Shown piece after piece: positions 1-11,361 of a stretch of 64,000 bases of DNA. The position numbers and the translations under genes were made by a program. This DNA is from Ralstonia sp. RRA (GTDB lineage Bacteria > Pseudomonadota > Gammaproteobacteria > Burkholderiales > Burkholderiaceae), in NCBI RefSeq assembly GCF_037023145.1, contig NZ_CP146091.1, forward strand, positions 1,240,001-1,304,000, given 5' to 3'. The notes under the pieces were generated by a model. The model made no database searches, was not told the origin of the DNA, and saw only the letters and a list, made by a program, of their open reading frames with translations. Numbering within the stretch: position 1 is the stretch's first letter; every line of letters begins with the position of its first letter.

Positions 1-1074
1 CAGCATGTCGGCGATGCGCTTGTGCGCGGCGTCGCGGCCGGTCAGCATCTTGCCGTTGAGCAGCAGGGTCTGGCCCGGCTTCCACGAGGCGACTTCTTCC
101 GGCGTGAGCGCGTTCAGGTCCACGCGCTTCGACGTTTCGGTGTTCGGTGCCCACTCAACCTTCGGCCATTGCGACAGGTCCGGCGCTTCCAGCTTGGCAA
201 CGCCGCTGCCGTCCAGCGTGAAGTGCGCGTGGCGGGTGGCGGCACAGTTCGGGATCATCGCGACCGGCAGGTTGGCGGCGTGCGTCGGGTAGTCCAGGAT
301 CTTCACGTCGAGCACGGTGGCCAGGCCGCCCAGGCCTTGTGCGCCAATGCCCAGCGCGTTGACCTTCTCGTACAGCTCGATGCGCAGTTCTTCTGCGCGG
401 TTGCTCGGGCCGCGGGCGATCAGGTCTTGAATGTCGATCGGCTCCATCAGGGCTTCCTTGGCCAGCAGCATGGCCTTTTCCGCCGTGCCGCCAATGCCGA
501 TGCCCAGCATGCCCGGCGGACACCAGCCGGCGCCCATGGTCGGCACGGTCTTGAGCACCCAGTCGACGATCGAGTCGGACGGATTCAGCATCACGAACTT
601 CGACTTGGCTTCCGAGCCGCCGCCCTTGGCGGCAACGATCACGTCCACCGTATCGCCCGGCACGATCGACATGTTGATCACGGCCGGGGTGTTGTCCTTC
701 GTGTTGGTGCGCTTGCCGGCGGGGTCAGCCAGCACGCTTGCGCGCAGCTTGTTGTCGACGTCGTTGTACGCGCGGCGCACGCCTTCGTTGACCATGTCTT
801 CCAGGCTCATCGTGGCGCCGTCCCAGCGCACGTTCATGCCCACCTTCAGGAACACGGTGACGATGCCGGTGTCCTGGCAGATCGGGCGCTTGCCCTCTGC
901 ACACATGCGGCTGTTGGTCAGGATCTGCGCGATGGCGTCCTTGGCCGCGGGACTTTGTTCCTGCTCATAGGCACGGCCCAGAGCAGTGATGTAGTCCATC
1001 GGGTGGTAGTAGCTGATGTACTGCAGCGCGTCGGCGACGCTCTGGATGAGGTCTTCTTGACGAATGACGGTCAT
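1..1074 (-). CDS. fumA: fumarate hydratase class I, Fe-S dependent (3' end outside window)
   Basis: Reading leftward from ATG at 1074 gives about 358 codons with no stop before the window edge, so the C-terminal part is missing. The protein begins MTVIRQEDLIQSVADALQ. It contains three Cys contexts expected to hold the 4Fe-4S cluster of class I fumarases: ICQDTG, GWCPPG and NCAATRHAHF. The enzyme reversibly hydrates fumarate to L-malate in the TCA cycle in the cytoplasm. It stands alone in this view, with about 275 bp before the next gene. The family assignment is secure. The symbol fumA follows usual betaproteobacterial naming, and fumB would be an equally valid paralogue name. Confidence 0.9.
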   Translation of the reverse strand, partial: MTVIRQEDLIQSVADALQYISYYHPMDYITALGRAYEQEQSPAAKDAIAQILTNSRMCAEGKRPICQDTGIVTVFLKVGMNVRWDGATMSLEDMVNEGVRRAYNDVDNKLRASVLADPAGKRTNTKDNTPAVINMSIVPGDTVDVIVAAKGGGSEAKSKFVMLNPSDSIVDWVLKTVPTMGAGWCPPGMLGIGIGGTAEKAMLLAKEALMEPIDIQDLIARGPSNRAEELRIELYEKVNALGIGAQGLGGLATVLDVKILDYPTHAANLPVAMIPNCAATRHAHFTLDGSGVAKLEAPDLSQWPKVEWAPNTETSKRVDLNALTPEEVASWKPGQTLLLNGKMLTGRDAAHKRIADML

Positions 1075-1349
1075 GGTGGGGACCAACGTATAGGAATGAG
1101 AAACCGGGGATGCGGTAGGGCAATGATCACCGGCAGTGATGCGCCGCAGTGATTTGCACTACGCACCAGCGGCGGGCGCCGCTGGCTCAGAACAGCCGCA
1201 GATCATACACCCAATGTCGGGGCTGGATTGTCCGAGCGGATTCGTCGGAATCGATGCGCTGACAGGGCTGCCGCGTCAATGTGCTCCGGCAGCCTCGCCC
1301 GCCGGGTGGGCGCGAGATGAGGCGGTCCATCCCTTCTCGGCCCGCAGCG

Positions 1350-1901
1350 CTACTTGACCCGGCGCAGATGTTTCGGTCGTTTGGCCGCTGCATTCTGCTT
1401 GTGAAGTCCACTTGGCCAGCGCAGCAGGCGCCACGCGTGCTCGCCATCAAGCCCCGGCGCCGGAATCAGGTTGACGGCCGCGACCAGCAGGCTCACGTAA
1501 CCGAGATACAGCACCACCTCGCCGATGATCGGCCAACGCGCGGCGGGTGTGAGATTGGCCAGCAGGATCAATGGCAGGGCCACCGCAAGCTGTGCCAGCG
1601 CGCCACCCCAGGCAATCACATAGATGTCCCGTTGGCGTGCAGGTACCTCATGCACACACATGCCGTGGAAGAGGCCAAGGTAGATGGCCTCGACGCGGGC
1701 ACCTGCACGCCGTGCAAGGTAGGCGTGTCCGGTCTCGTGCAGCAGGATGATGCCGAAGTACGACCCCAACGCTGCCAATGCAGTGAAAGGCGCCTTGATG
1801 GAATACGCCAGCAGGACGGCCGACACAGCCAGGACAGTCCAGTGGACATAGACGGGGGCGCCGAAGACGCGCAGGCTGCCAAGGCGGAAATAGCGGTTCA
1901 T
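1350..1901 (-). CDS. M50-family (site-2-protease-like) membrane zinc metalloprotease
   Basis: This 183-residue membrane protein carries the zinc-binding HExxH motif as LLHETGHAYLARR, inside a hydrophobic segment. A second-metal motif, NLIPAPGLDGEHAWRLL (N-x-x-P-x-P-x-L-D-G), lies near the C-terminus. Both are hallmarks of site-2-type intramembrane proteases. ATG at 1901 (MNRYFRLGSLRVFG) was chosen because the family normally starts just before this short soluble lead-in. The open frame continues upstream but would run into the neighbouring transporter gene. The substrate is unknown. A positively charged tail ends the protein. Confidence 0.8.
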   Translation of the reverse strand: MNRYFRLGSLRVFGAPVYVHWTVLAVSAVLLAYSIKAPFTALAALGSYFGIILLHETGHAYLARRAGARVEAIYLGLFHGMCVHEVPARQRDIYVIAWGGALAQLAVALPLILLANLTPAARWPIIGEVVLYLGYVSLLVAAVNLIPAPGLDGEHAWRLLRWPSGLHKQNAAAKRPKHLRRVK

Positions 1902-1935
1902 GAGGTGGCGATGTGTCGCGCGGTTGAGGGTGTTG

Positions 1936-2922
1936 TTATTCGCGATCCAGCGACGGATCAAGCGGGTCCAGCGGATCGACCACCCGCCCACGCCGCACCG
2001 GCAAGCGTGGCCGCGCTGGCCAACTCGCCACCAAGATGCCGGCCACCACGCAAGCCAGTGCCACGGCATGCGGCCAGCCGGGCGTCTCACCCAGCGCGAC
2101 GATGCCGTAAGTGGCTGCGGCAATCGGCAGCACCGAGGTGAACACGCCGGCCAAGTGCGCTGGCACGTGCCGAATGCCCTTCATCCACAGCCAGAACGAA
2201 AAGATGCTGGCCGACAGCGCGTACCAGACCACCAGGCCCCAGACGGATGCGGGCACGCTCGATGCATCAAACGTCAGCAGCGGCACCAGGCCCAGCGGCA
2301 GCATCAGCAGGCCGCCGATCAGGTGCGTGTACGCACAGATCTCGATGGCGGGCAACGTTTGTGTCAGGCGCCGCGACAGGATCACGTAGATCGACTCGCA
2401 CAGCACCGCCCCCATCACCAGCGCATTGCCCAGCAGCGCCTGTGCCGCATCGGCGGGTGCCGTGCCGGACGATTCGCCGCCGCGATAGGCGTTGAGAATG
2501 GCCACACCCGCCACGGCCAGCACCACCGAGACGAAGGTACGTCCCGATGGCTTCTCACGCAGCACCAACCATGACAGCAGCGCCACAGTGGCCGGGATCG
2601 TGCTGGTGATGATGCCGGCAGCCAGCGCCGAGGTGAGCTTCACGCCGTTGAGCATCAGCAGCGTGAAACCGAACGTGCCGAAGAACGCCTGCAGGAAGAG
2701 GTTGGTCCATTCCCCGCGCGTCACCCGTCGCATGCGCGACGGCTTGTACCACGGCGCCATGCACACGATGGCAATCAGAAAGCGCAGCAACGCAAACAGC
2801 ATCACCGGCATGACGGCGACGATCGATTTGCCGAAACCGACGTTGCTGCCGACCAGTGCCATGGCAGCAATCAGGAAAAGGGCGTGGATGGGCACGATGA
2901 CGAATTGGGTGGAAAGCGGCAC
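1936..2922 (-). CDS. EamA/DMT-family drug or metabolite transporter
   Basis: This 328-residue protein has about ten hydrophobic segments in two halves, the EamA repeat pattern of the drug/metabolite transporter superfamily. The hydrophobic N-terminus includes HALFLIAAMALVGSNVGFGKS. The second half includes GNALVMGAVLCESIYVILSR, a typical second EamA repeat start. The C-terminal tail is rich in Pro, Arg and Asp, ending in repeated DPLDP. It is an inner-membrane exporter of unknown substrate. It ends 34 bp before the M50 protease start on the same strand, so the two may be co-transcribed. Confidence 0.85.
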   Translation of the reverse strand: MPLSTQFVIVPIHALFLIAAMALVGSNVGFGKSIVAVMPVMLFALLRFLIAIVCMAPWYKPSRMRRVTRGEWTNLFLQAFFGTFGFTLLMLNGVKLTSALAAGIITSTIPATVALLSWLVLREKPSGRTFVSVVLAVAGVAILNAYRGGESSGTAPADAAQALLGNALVMGAVLCESIYVILSRRLTQTLPAIEICAYTHLIGGLLMLPLGLVPLLTFDASSVPASVWGLVVWYALSASIFSFWLWMKGIRHVPAHLAGVFTSVLPIAAATYGIVALGETPGWPHAVALACVVAGILVASWPARPRLPVRRGRVVDPLDPLDPSLDRE

Positions 2923-3098
2923 GGGGCGCGGCTTTCAAGCCGGCCATGTTGCATTGCGATGCGCGCCGCAGTGCTGAGTGACGCATTATAGTAATGCCCT
3001 TCGCGTCAAATTGCGGCGTCGGATACGTAAGGCTGGAGTCAGGTCAGCCGCTTAGATTCGCCGCAAAACGATTACAGACACCGCTATCAGGAGACAAC

Positions 3099-5081
<1,983 letters not shown>

Positions 5082-5109
5082 CGCGGTCTCTAGAGACAGG
5101 TCGCCAACC

Positions 5110-7173
5110 TTGGCCGCTGACCCCCAACAAGACAGCCGCTTTCGCAAGCGGCTGTTTCTGTATTACGGGCTCTACACCGTAGGGCTGCTGCTGTTCATCG
5201 TCATGATGGGCGCGATCGAGCACGTGCGCGGGCCGGGGGTGTGGCTCGGTTATGTGTTCCTGTTCGTCACCATCGCCATCTATGCGTGCATTGGGCTGAT
5301 CTGCCGCACGGCGGATCTGACTGAGTACTACGTGGCCGGGCGCCGCGTGCCCGCGTTCTTCAACGGCATGGCCACCGCGGCCGACTGGATGAGCGCAGCC
5401 TCGTTCATCGGCCTGGCGGGCATCGTGTTTGCCTCGGGTTATGAGGGGCTGGCCTATGTGATGGGCTGGACTGGCGGCTATTGCCTGGTCGCCTTTCTGC
5501 TGGCGCCATACCTGCGCAAGTTTGGTGGCTACACCGTGCCGGACTTTCTCGCCACACGCTATGGCAATGGCGAGCGCGGCGGCAGTTCGGTGGTGCGCGG
5601 TATTGCTGTACTGGGCGCGACGCTGTGTTCCTTCGTCTACCTTGTCGCGCAGATTCAGGGCGTGGGGCTGGTGGTGACGCGTTTCATCGGCGTGGAGTTT
5701 TCGGTGGGCGTGTTCTTCGGGTTGGCGGGCATTCTGGTGTGCTCGTTCCTGGGGGGCATGCGTGCCGTGACTTGGACGCAGGTGGCGCAGTACATCATCA
5801 TGATCGTGTCGTTCCTGGGCGTGGTGGGGCTGATTGGCTGGCATCGGTATCACGATCCGGTGCCGCAGCTTTCCACCGGTCATTTGCTGCAGCAGATCGA
5901 AAAGGAGGAGCTGCGCATTGCCCATGACCCGGCCGAGCAGCGTGTGCGCGATCATTTTCTGGCCGAAGCGCAGGCGCTGCAGGAGCGCATTGCCCGGTTG
6001 CCGCAATCGTTCGAGGAGTCGCGCGAGGCGCTGAACACGCAGCTGAAGCTGGCGCGTGAGCGCAATGCACCGCTGCGCGAGATCAAGACGCTGGAGCGTG
6101 CGCGCGAGGAGTTTCCTGCGGATGCGGCCAGCGCGTCGATTCTGTGGAACTTGGAGCGTGAAGCGGCCCTGGAGCGCAGTCGCGCCGCACCTCCGTCCAG
6201 CGAGCCGTTTCCGTCCAAATCTGAGGCCGAGCGCGGCACCGAGCGGCTGAACTTCGTGCTGCTGGTGTTCTGCCTGATGGTGGGCACGGCCAGCCTGCCG
6301 CACATCCTCACACGCTTTCACACCACGCCGTCCGTGCGCGAGACACGCAACTCGGTGAGCTGGACGCTGTTCTTCGTGGCGCTGCTCTATGTCTCGGCGC
6401 CGGCGCTGGCGGCGCTCGTCAAGCTGGACCTGCTGCAGCATCTGGTGGGCACGCCGTTTGCCGATCTGCCGCAATGGATTGTGCCGTGGCGCAAGGTCGA
6501 CCCGGCTGTTCTGACGCTGCGCGACATCAATGGCGACGGCATCGTCCAGTGGGCAGAGGTGATGATCCAGCCGGACATGGTGGTGCTGGCGGCGCCCGAG
6601 ATCGCCGGGCTGCCGTATGTGCTGTCTGGGCTGATTGCCGCTGGTGCGCTGGCGGCTGCGCTGTCGACGGCTGACGGCCTGCTGCTGACGATTGCCAATG
6701 CGCTGTCGCATGACGTGTACTTCCACATGATCGACAACACGGCCAGCCATCAGCGGCGCGTGACCAGCGCCAAGGTGGTGTTGCTGGCTGTGGCGTTGCT
6801 GGCGGCGTACGTGACCTCACTCAAGCCCGGCAACATTCTCTTCCTGGTGGGGGCGGCGTTTTCGCTGGCGGCTTCGTGCTTTTTCCCGGTGTTGGTGCTG
6901 GGGGTGTTCTGGAAACGCACTAACCGCGCGGGGGCCATTGCCGGCATGCTCACCGGGCTGGCGGTGAGCGTCTATTACATCTTCGTCAACTATCCGTTCT
7001 TCACGCGCATGACGGGCATCCTAGGTCAGCCGTGGTTTGGTGTGGACCCGATCGCCTCCGGCGCATTTGGTGTGCCGGCCGGGTTTGTGGCGGCCATAGC
7101 CGTCAGCCTGCTGACCAAGCCGAACCGGCCGGTGGTCGACAAACTGGTCAGCTATCTGCGTGATCCGCTGTAG
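5110..7173 (+). CDS. sodium/solute symporter of the VC_2705 type, probable acetate uptake
   Basis: This SSS-family membrane transporter of 687 residues starts at TTG 5110, with GAGACAGG just upstream. The conserved start includes TADLTEYYVAGRRVPAFFNG and ATAADWMSAASFIGLAG. Unlike ActP it has a long charged, partly coiled-coil insertion (roughly residues 250 to 375). It also has a perfect EF-hand-like loop, DINGDGIVQWAE, near residue 472. Both match my recollection of the VC_2705 subfamily. The substrate is not proven; position directly after acs suggests acetate or another short monocarboxylate. Later membrane segments include YVLSGLIAAGALAAALSTAD, a strongly conserved SSS stretch. Confidence 0.85.
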   Translation: MAADPQQDSRFRKRLFLYYGLYTVGLLLFIVMMGAIEHVRGPGVWLGYVFLFVTIAIYACIGLICRTADLTEYYVAGRRVPAFFNGMATAADWMSAASFIGLAGIVFASGYEGLAYVMGWTGGYCLVAFLLAPYLRKFGGYTVPDFLATRYGNGERGGSSVVRGIAVLGATLCSFVYLVAQIQGVGLVVTRFIGVEFSVGVFFGLAGILVCSFLGGMRAVTWTQVAQYIIMIVSFLGVVGLIGWHRYHDPVPQLSTGHLLQQIEKEELRIAHDPAEQRVRDHFLAEAQALQERIARLPQSFEESREALNTQLKLARERNAPLREIKTLERAREEFPADAASASILWNLEREAALERSRAAPPSSEPFPSKSEAERGTERLNFVLLVFCLMVGTASLPHILTRFHTTPSVRETRNSVSWTLFFVALLYVSAPALAALVKLDLLQHLVGTPFADLPQWIVPWRKVDPAVLTLRDINGDGIVQWAEVMIQPDMVVLAAPEIAGLPYVLSGLIAAGALAAALSTADGLLLTIANALSHDVYFHMIDNTASHQRRVTSAKVVLLAVALLAAYVTSLKPGNILFLVGAAFSLAASCFFPVLVLGVFWKRTNRAGAIAGMLTGLAVSVYYIFVNYPFFTRMTGILGQPWFGVDPIASGAFGVPAGFVAAIAVSLLTKPNRPVVDKLVSYLRDPL

Positions 7174-7176
7174 GCC

Positions 7177-7209
7177 AAAAAAAAGCCCGCGACCTCTCGG
7201 CAGCGGGCT
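7177..7209 (-). terminator. intrinsic terminator after the chemoreceptor gene
   Basis: A 7-bp inverted repeat AGCCCGC/GCGGGCT (7184-7190 and 7203-7209) is preceded by a run of A at 7177-7183. Read on the minus strand this is a GC hairpin followed by a U tract. It lies just downstream of the chemoreceptor stop and may also stop rightward transcription from the symporter. Confidence 0.8.
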
Positions 7210-7240
7210 CAATGACGGCTTGGAGAATACGGTGTGCGGC

Positions 7241-8827
7241 TTAGGCGTGCGCGGTATGCACGGCGTGCGGATCGATGCGGAAGAAGGCCACCGCCGCGTT
7301 GAGTTCCTGCCCCTGATCCTGCAGCGATTGCGAGGCGGCCGCGGCTTCTTCCACCAGCGCCGCGTTGCGCTGCGTGACTTCGTCCATCTGCGAGATCGCC
7401 TGGTTGACTTGCTCGATGCCGCGCCTTTGTTCGATTGAAGCAGCGGCAATCTCTTCCATGATGTGCGTGACACGCGCCACGGCCTGCGTGACTTCGGTCA
7501 TGGTGTGACCCGCTTCGCCTGCCAGCGTGGAGCCATCGTGAATGCGTTCCACTGACGAGGCGATCAGTTCCTTGATCTCCTTGGCCGCCGTGGACGAACG
7601 CTGTGCCAGGCTGCGCACCTCGCTGGCAACCACCGCAAAGCCGCGGCCTTGCTCGCCGGCGCGCGCGGCTTCCACCGCAGCGTTCAGCGCGAGGATGTTG
7701 GTCTGGAAGGCGATGCCCTCGATGATGCCGGTGATGTCGGCAATCTTGCTGGAGCGGTCGCTGATGTCCTGCATGGTCGACACCACTTGGCTCACCACCG
7801 TGCTGCCTTTCTGCGCCACTTCCGATGCGTTGGCTGCCAGCGCCGTGGCTTGCTGTGCGTTGTCGGCGTTCTGCTTCACGGTGGAGGTCAGCTCCTCCAT
7901 GCTGGCCGCTGTTTCCTGCAGTGACGACGCCTGTGCTTCCGTGCGTTGGCTCAGGTCGGCGTTGCCGGCGGCGATCTGCTTGGCTGCACCAGCCACGCTG
8001 CCGCTGCTGTCACGCACCTTGTCGACGATTTCCGTCAGGCGGCCGTTCATGTCGCGCAGGGCAGAGAGCAGGTGGCTGGTTTCATCCTTGCCGCGTACGT
8101 CGATGCGGCTGCTCAGATCGCCGCGCGCTACGGTCTTGGCCACGTCCACAGCAACACGGATCGGCTGCGTAATCGAGCGCGTGATGATCATGCCCGCAAT
8201 CACCGCCAGCAGTGCCGCGCCAATCGACAGCGCGATCAGCATGTTGCGTTGGTTGGCGTAGTTGGCGTCGTAGTCCTGCACAAGCTGCTCCTGGCGCTCG
8301 CGGGTATAGGCGGCGTAGGCTTCCGTGGCCTTGACCAGTGCGGCCAGCAGCGGGCGGCAGTTGTTGTCCATTTTCTGGATGGCTTCCTCGCGCTTGCCGG
8401 CCAGTGCCAGCGACACGATATCGGTCGCCACCGGGCCGTAGCGCGACTCCACGCTGTCGATGTCGGCCACCAGCGCGCGGCCGCGATCGGTGGCGTCCTT
8501 GGCGTTGGCAATCAGTTCCTTGAGCAGCTTGAGTTGCTTCTGCACGTCTTCGTGCGCGCGGAATACCTCGGCCTTCTCCTGTTCCAGGTCTTGCTGCGTC
8601 ACTACCAGCACCAGGTTGCGTGCGGCAATGGCGCGGCGATCCACTGCGGTACGCACTTCCGTGGCAGCTGCGGCACGGGCGTTGATGCCGTGCACGAAAT
8701 TGGAAAAACCTTCGGTCGAATTGGACAGTGCGTGCAACGACATGCCTGATACCACGACGACAATGGCTGCCAGCACGCCAAAGCCTGCAGTGAGCTTGGC
8801 CTTGATGGTCATCTGGGAAAGGTTCAC
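7241..8827 (-). CDS. methyl-accepting chemotaxis protein
   Basis: This 528-residue chemoreceptor has an N-terminal membrane helix (about 10-32), a periplasmic four-helix-bundle sensor and a second membrane helix (about 190-212). A HAMP domain follows, then the long cytoplasmic signalling hairpin. The highly conserved tip reads [35 protein letters not shown]. That stretch docks CheA and CheW. Flanking methylation helices contain [20 protein letters not shown]. No CheR-docking pentapeptide is evident at the C-terminus, which ends in HAVHTAHA. The ligand cannot be told from sequence. A sigma-28-like promoter lies about 180 bp upstream, as expected for a flagellar-class-3 gene. Confidence 0.93.
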   Translation of the reverse strand: MNLSQMTIKAKLTAGFGVLAAIVVVVSGMSLHALSNSTEGFSNFVHGINARAAAATEVRTAVDRRAIAARNLVLVVTQQDLEQEKAEVFRAHEDVQKQLKLLKELIANAKDATDRGRALVADIDSVESRYGPVATDIVSLALAGKREEAIQKMDNNCRPLLAALVKATEAYAAYTRERQEQLVQDYDANYANQRNMLIALSIGAALLAVIAGMIITRSITQPIRVAVDVAKTVARGDLSSRIDVRGKDETSHLLSALRDMNGRLTEIVDKVRDSSGSVAGAAKQIAAGNADLSQRTEAQASSLQETAASMEELTSTVKQNADNAQQATALAANASEVAQKGSTVVSQVVSTMQDISDRSSKIADITGIIEGIAFQTNILALNAAVEAARAGEQGRGFAVVASEVRSLAQRSSTAAKEIKELIASSVERIHDGSTLAGEAGHTMTEVTQAVARVTHIMEEIAAASIEQRRGIEQVNQAISQMDEVTQRNAALVEEAAAASQSLQDQGQELNAAVAFFRIDPHAVHTAHA

Positions 8828-9312
8828 AGCGTCCTCCAGTCTTACGGGATGGGTGCAATCGTGATTGGCCTGGCTGCCCGGTATGGCACGGGAGAAGCGG
8901 GCGAACCTGCCACCGTTTTATTGCTGTTTGCTGCGGACTTCGACAGCGTCTCCGTTGGAGAGGTGAGACCGGTTATTCCGGTTTGATTTCGTTGATCTTC
9001 ACGGGGTTATCGGCGGGGCCTGGAAAACCTGAACATCAATTTTGTGCAGGTTTCCACTTAGTTCTTTCTAAGGCCGTGGAGGCCTTGATCTATAAGGCTT
9101 AGCGCTTTTTACGGCTGCGGTCGTCACACAATTCCGGATTGCGTGATGGATTTTACGAATCACTCGCCAAGTGAAGGGGTAAATACCTTATTTTGATTAA
9201 TTTAAGTCAGGTATAAATTCGGTTCGAGGCGTTGATTCATATAAGAAACGTTTCCGAGCTATGTATTAATCCGCCTACATATCTCTACCGTTCTCTGTGT
9301 GTAAATAGAAAA
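8828..9312. other. intergenic region between chemoreceptor and lipoprotein hydrolase
   Basis: This stretch of nearly 500 bp has no convincing gene. It holds the sigma-28-like promoter listed separately. From about 9040 to 9300 it is a distinctly AT-rich stretch compared with the surrounding coding DNA. I see no RNA gene in it. Confidence 0.6.
9007..9032 (-). promoter_or_regulatory. sigma-28 (FliA)-type promoter for the chemoreceptor
   Basis: On the minus strand a perfect sigma-28 -10 element GCCGATAA lies at 9014-9007. A partial -35, TCAGGTTT, lies at 9032-9025 (6 of 8 matches to TAAAGTTT). The gap is 10 nt against the usual 11. It would start a transcript about 170 nt upstream of the chemoreceptor ATG. 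Confidence 0.6.
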
Positions 9313-9332
9313 GCCCGCCGGAAAGGGCGGGC
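9313..9332 (-). terminator. intrinsic terminator after the S15-type hydrolase gene
   Basis: GCCCGCC (9313-9319) and GGCGGGC (9326-9332) form a strong hairpin. On the minus strand it is followed by CTTTTCTA, giving a U-rich tail. It lies 22 bp beyond the stop codon of the lipoprotein hydrolase. Confidence 0.75.
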
Positions 9333-9354
9333 CGATAATGCGAATGAACCTCGT

Positions 9355-11361
9355 TTACTGAATGGCGGATGCCGGCACGACCGGCAGTACAACCCTGGAT
9401 GGGTGAGCCGCGTCGCCATAGATCGTCAGTACGCCGATCAGCGAGTTGAGCAAGGTGGGCAGTGGCGGCACGCCCTGCGGCAGGTTGCTTGCGCCCACGG
9501 CCACGCGCAGCTTGTGGCCCTTGGCGATCAGCGCGCTGGTCGGGAACACTTCCACCGGCACCAGCACGGCCTTGCCCGGCGTGAGCGGTTGCGCGGAGTC
9601 CGGCGTGAACGGATGCCACGGCTGGATCATCAGGCCGTTCATCAAGCGTGAGCGGCTAGCATCCACCGCACGCAGCGAAGCCGTCTGGAGGCCATCGGTG
9701 AGCGGCGTCACGTTGCCCGCTGCATCCACATCATCAATGCGCACCGATACACCGGCATCGAGCGCGGTGGTGGAGATCCACACATCAGCTTCGATCGGGC
9801 CGTTGAGATAGGTATCCGCGGGCATGGGCGGTGTCTCGAATTTCACGTCAGCGGCCTCGGCGAGGGTGTCATCGGTCTGGCAGGGCAGCGGGACAAAGCC
9901 GGTCAGGCCCGCCGTCCATTGCGACAGGCTGATCGAGCACGCGCCGTTCAGCGGTTGCTGAATCACCTGGTTGGCCGCTTCATTGGCGGCCGGTGCACTG
10001 GTCGACAAGCTCCTGTCACCCCGCAGATAGAGCGCTTGTGCCTGCACCTGCGGATGCGGCCAGTCCGTCGCGGTGATGTAGTGGCCATAGCCGGTGACGT
10101 ACTGGGTGACATTGGGCAACGCATCGGCGCCCACGCTCATGCCCTTCACATACTGGTCGAACCACTGCAACTGAATGTGGTTGAGCGGTGGCACGCCGTC
10201 GACCGGCAACCCGCTGCCGAGTGCTGCTTGCAAGTGCGTCCACGGGCCGATCAGCAGCTTGGCCGGTGCCTGCGTCTTGATGGCTTCGTAGGTGAGCGGT
10301 TCACTGCGCTGGAAGAGGTCGTGCAGGCCTCCGACCACGAAGGTGGGCACCTTGATTTTGCCGTCGTTCTCCAGCGGCGAGCGTGTTGCCCAGAACGCGC
10401 CGTCATACGCGGTGGCGGTTGTACCGAGCAAGGCTTGCAGCATGGTCGGCAACTGGAAGGTCGTCACCGCAGACACCAAGTGCTGCAGCACCGCAGGCAG
10501 GCCGATCGTCGGGTTGGTCACCAGTGTCGGATCGGTCAGGCTCAGCACCGACACCAGCCCGAACCACGCCGGAATGAACGTCAGGTTGGTCTGCCCACCG
10601 GTGAAGACGATGTCTCGGTAGCCGTCGCCAATGGGCACGATGGGAAACGCCGCCTTGACCGCCGGATGGTTCTGCGCCGCCGTGATGACGGTCGTAATGC
10701 CGAGGTACGACACACCGTACAGGCCGATCGCGCCGTTGCTCCAGGGCTGCTGCGTGACCCAGTCGACCACGTGGCCGTAGTCGCTCTGTTCATCCGCCCC
10801 AAATGCATCCCACGTGCCTTGCGACTGGCCTGTACCGCGCACGTCCACTACCACCGTCGCATAGCCGTGCTGGACGATGTAGGGGTCGGCTCCGCCCAGC
10901 GCGGTGCCGATCGACGCCGTGTACTGTGCGTTGCCGCCGTTGTACGAGGTCTGCACGAGCACCGTCGGGAAAGCACCGGTGGCGGGGTTGCCCGAGGCGT
11001 CTGCCGGCAGCGTGACATAGGCGGCCAGCTTGGTGCCGTCGGGCATCGTGATGTACTGCGTGGCTTGCCGTGCGATACCGGCGTAGAGCACGGGCGGGTT
11101 GTAGTCGACCCACTTGGCGCTTGCGTTGGTCGTGATGGACGTGCCGGGTTGTGCGGGCGTGGCGCGGGTGCCAAGCGTGGTCCAGTTGGTGGCAGCCGGT
11201 TTGGCCGGCGGTACGGTGGTGTTTGAAGCGGTCGGGGTACTGCCGATGGTGGCGACGCTGCCGCTGTCACCGCCGCCGCAGCCCGACAGTGTGAGCACCG
11301 CGCACAACAGCGCCGATGTCAACGTGCGGCCTAGCCGCACACGTGGGTGGCCCATCTGCAT
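9355..11361 (-). CDS. CocE/NonD-type (peptidase S15 family) alpha/beta hydrolase lipoprotein
   Basis: This protein has about 668 residues and a lipoprotein signal (SALLCAVLTLSGCGGGDSG), with the lipobox Cys giving an envelope anchor. The catalytic nucleophile elbow is GLYGVSYLG (G-x-S-Y-x-G), typical of Xaa-Pro dipeptidyl-peptidase (S15), cocaine esterase and glutaryl-acylase relatives. The C-terminal beta-sandwich (X-Pro dipeptidase C-terminal domain) follows, for example YLNGPIEADVWISTTALDAGVSVRIDDVD. ATG at 11361 has AAAGGAG 7 nt upstream; longer in-frame starts lack a ribosome site. The true substrate (peptide, ester or amide) is unknown. Confidence 0.85.
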   Translation of the reverse strand: MQMGHPRVRLGRTLTSALLCAVLTLSGCGGGDSGSVATIGSTPTASNTTVPPAKPAATNWTTLGTRATPAQPGTSITTNASAKWVDYNPPVLYAGIARQATQYITMPDGTKLAAYVTLPADASGNPATGAFPTVLVQTSYNGGNAQYTASIGTALGGADPYIVQHGYATVVVDVRGTGQSQGTWDAFGADEQSDYGHVVDWVTQQPWSNGAIGLYGVSYLGITTVITAAQNHPAVKAAFPIVPIGDGYRDIVFTGGQTNLTFIPAWFGLVSVLSLTDPTLVTNPTIGLPAVLQHLVSAVTTFQLPTMLQALLGTTATAYDGAFWATRSPLENDGKIKVPTFVVGGLHDLFQRSEPLTYEAIKTQAPAKLLIGPWTHLQAALGSGLPVDGVPPLNHIQLQWFDQYVKGMSVGADALPNVTQYVTGYGHYITATDWPHPQVQAQALYLRGDRSLSTSAPAANEAANQVIQQPLNGACSISLSQWTAGLTGFVPLPCQTDDTLAEAADVKFETPPMPADTYLNGPIEADVWISTTALDAGVSVRIDDVDAAGNVTPLTDGLQTASLRAVDASRSRLMNGLMIQPWHPFTPDSAQPLTPGKAVLVPVEVFPTSALIAKGHKLRVAVGASNLPQGVPPLPTLLNSLIGVLTIYGDAAHPSRVVLPVVPASAIQ

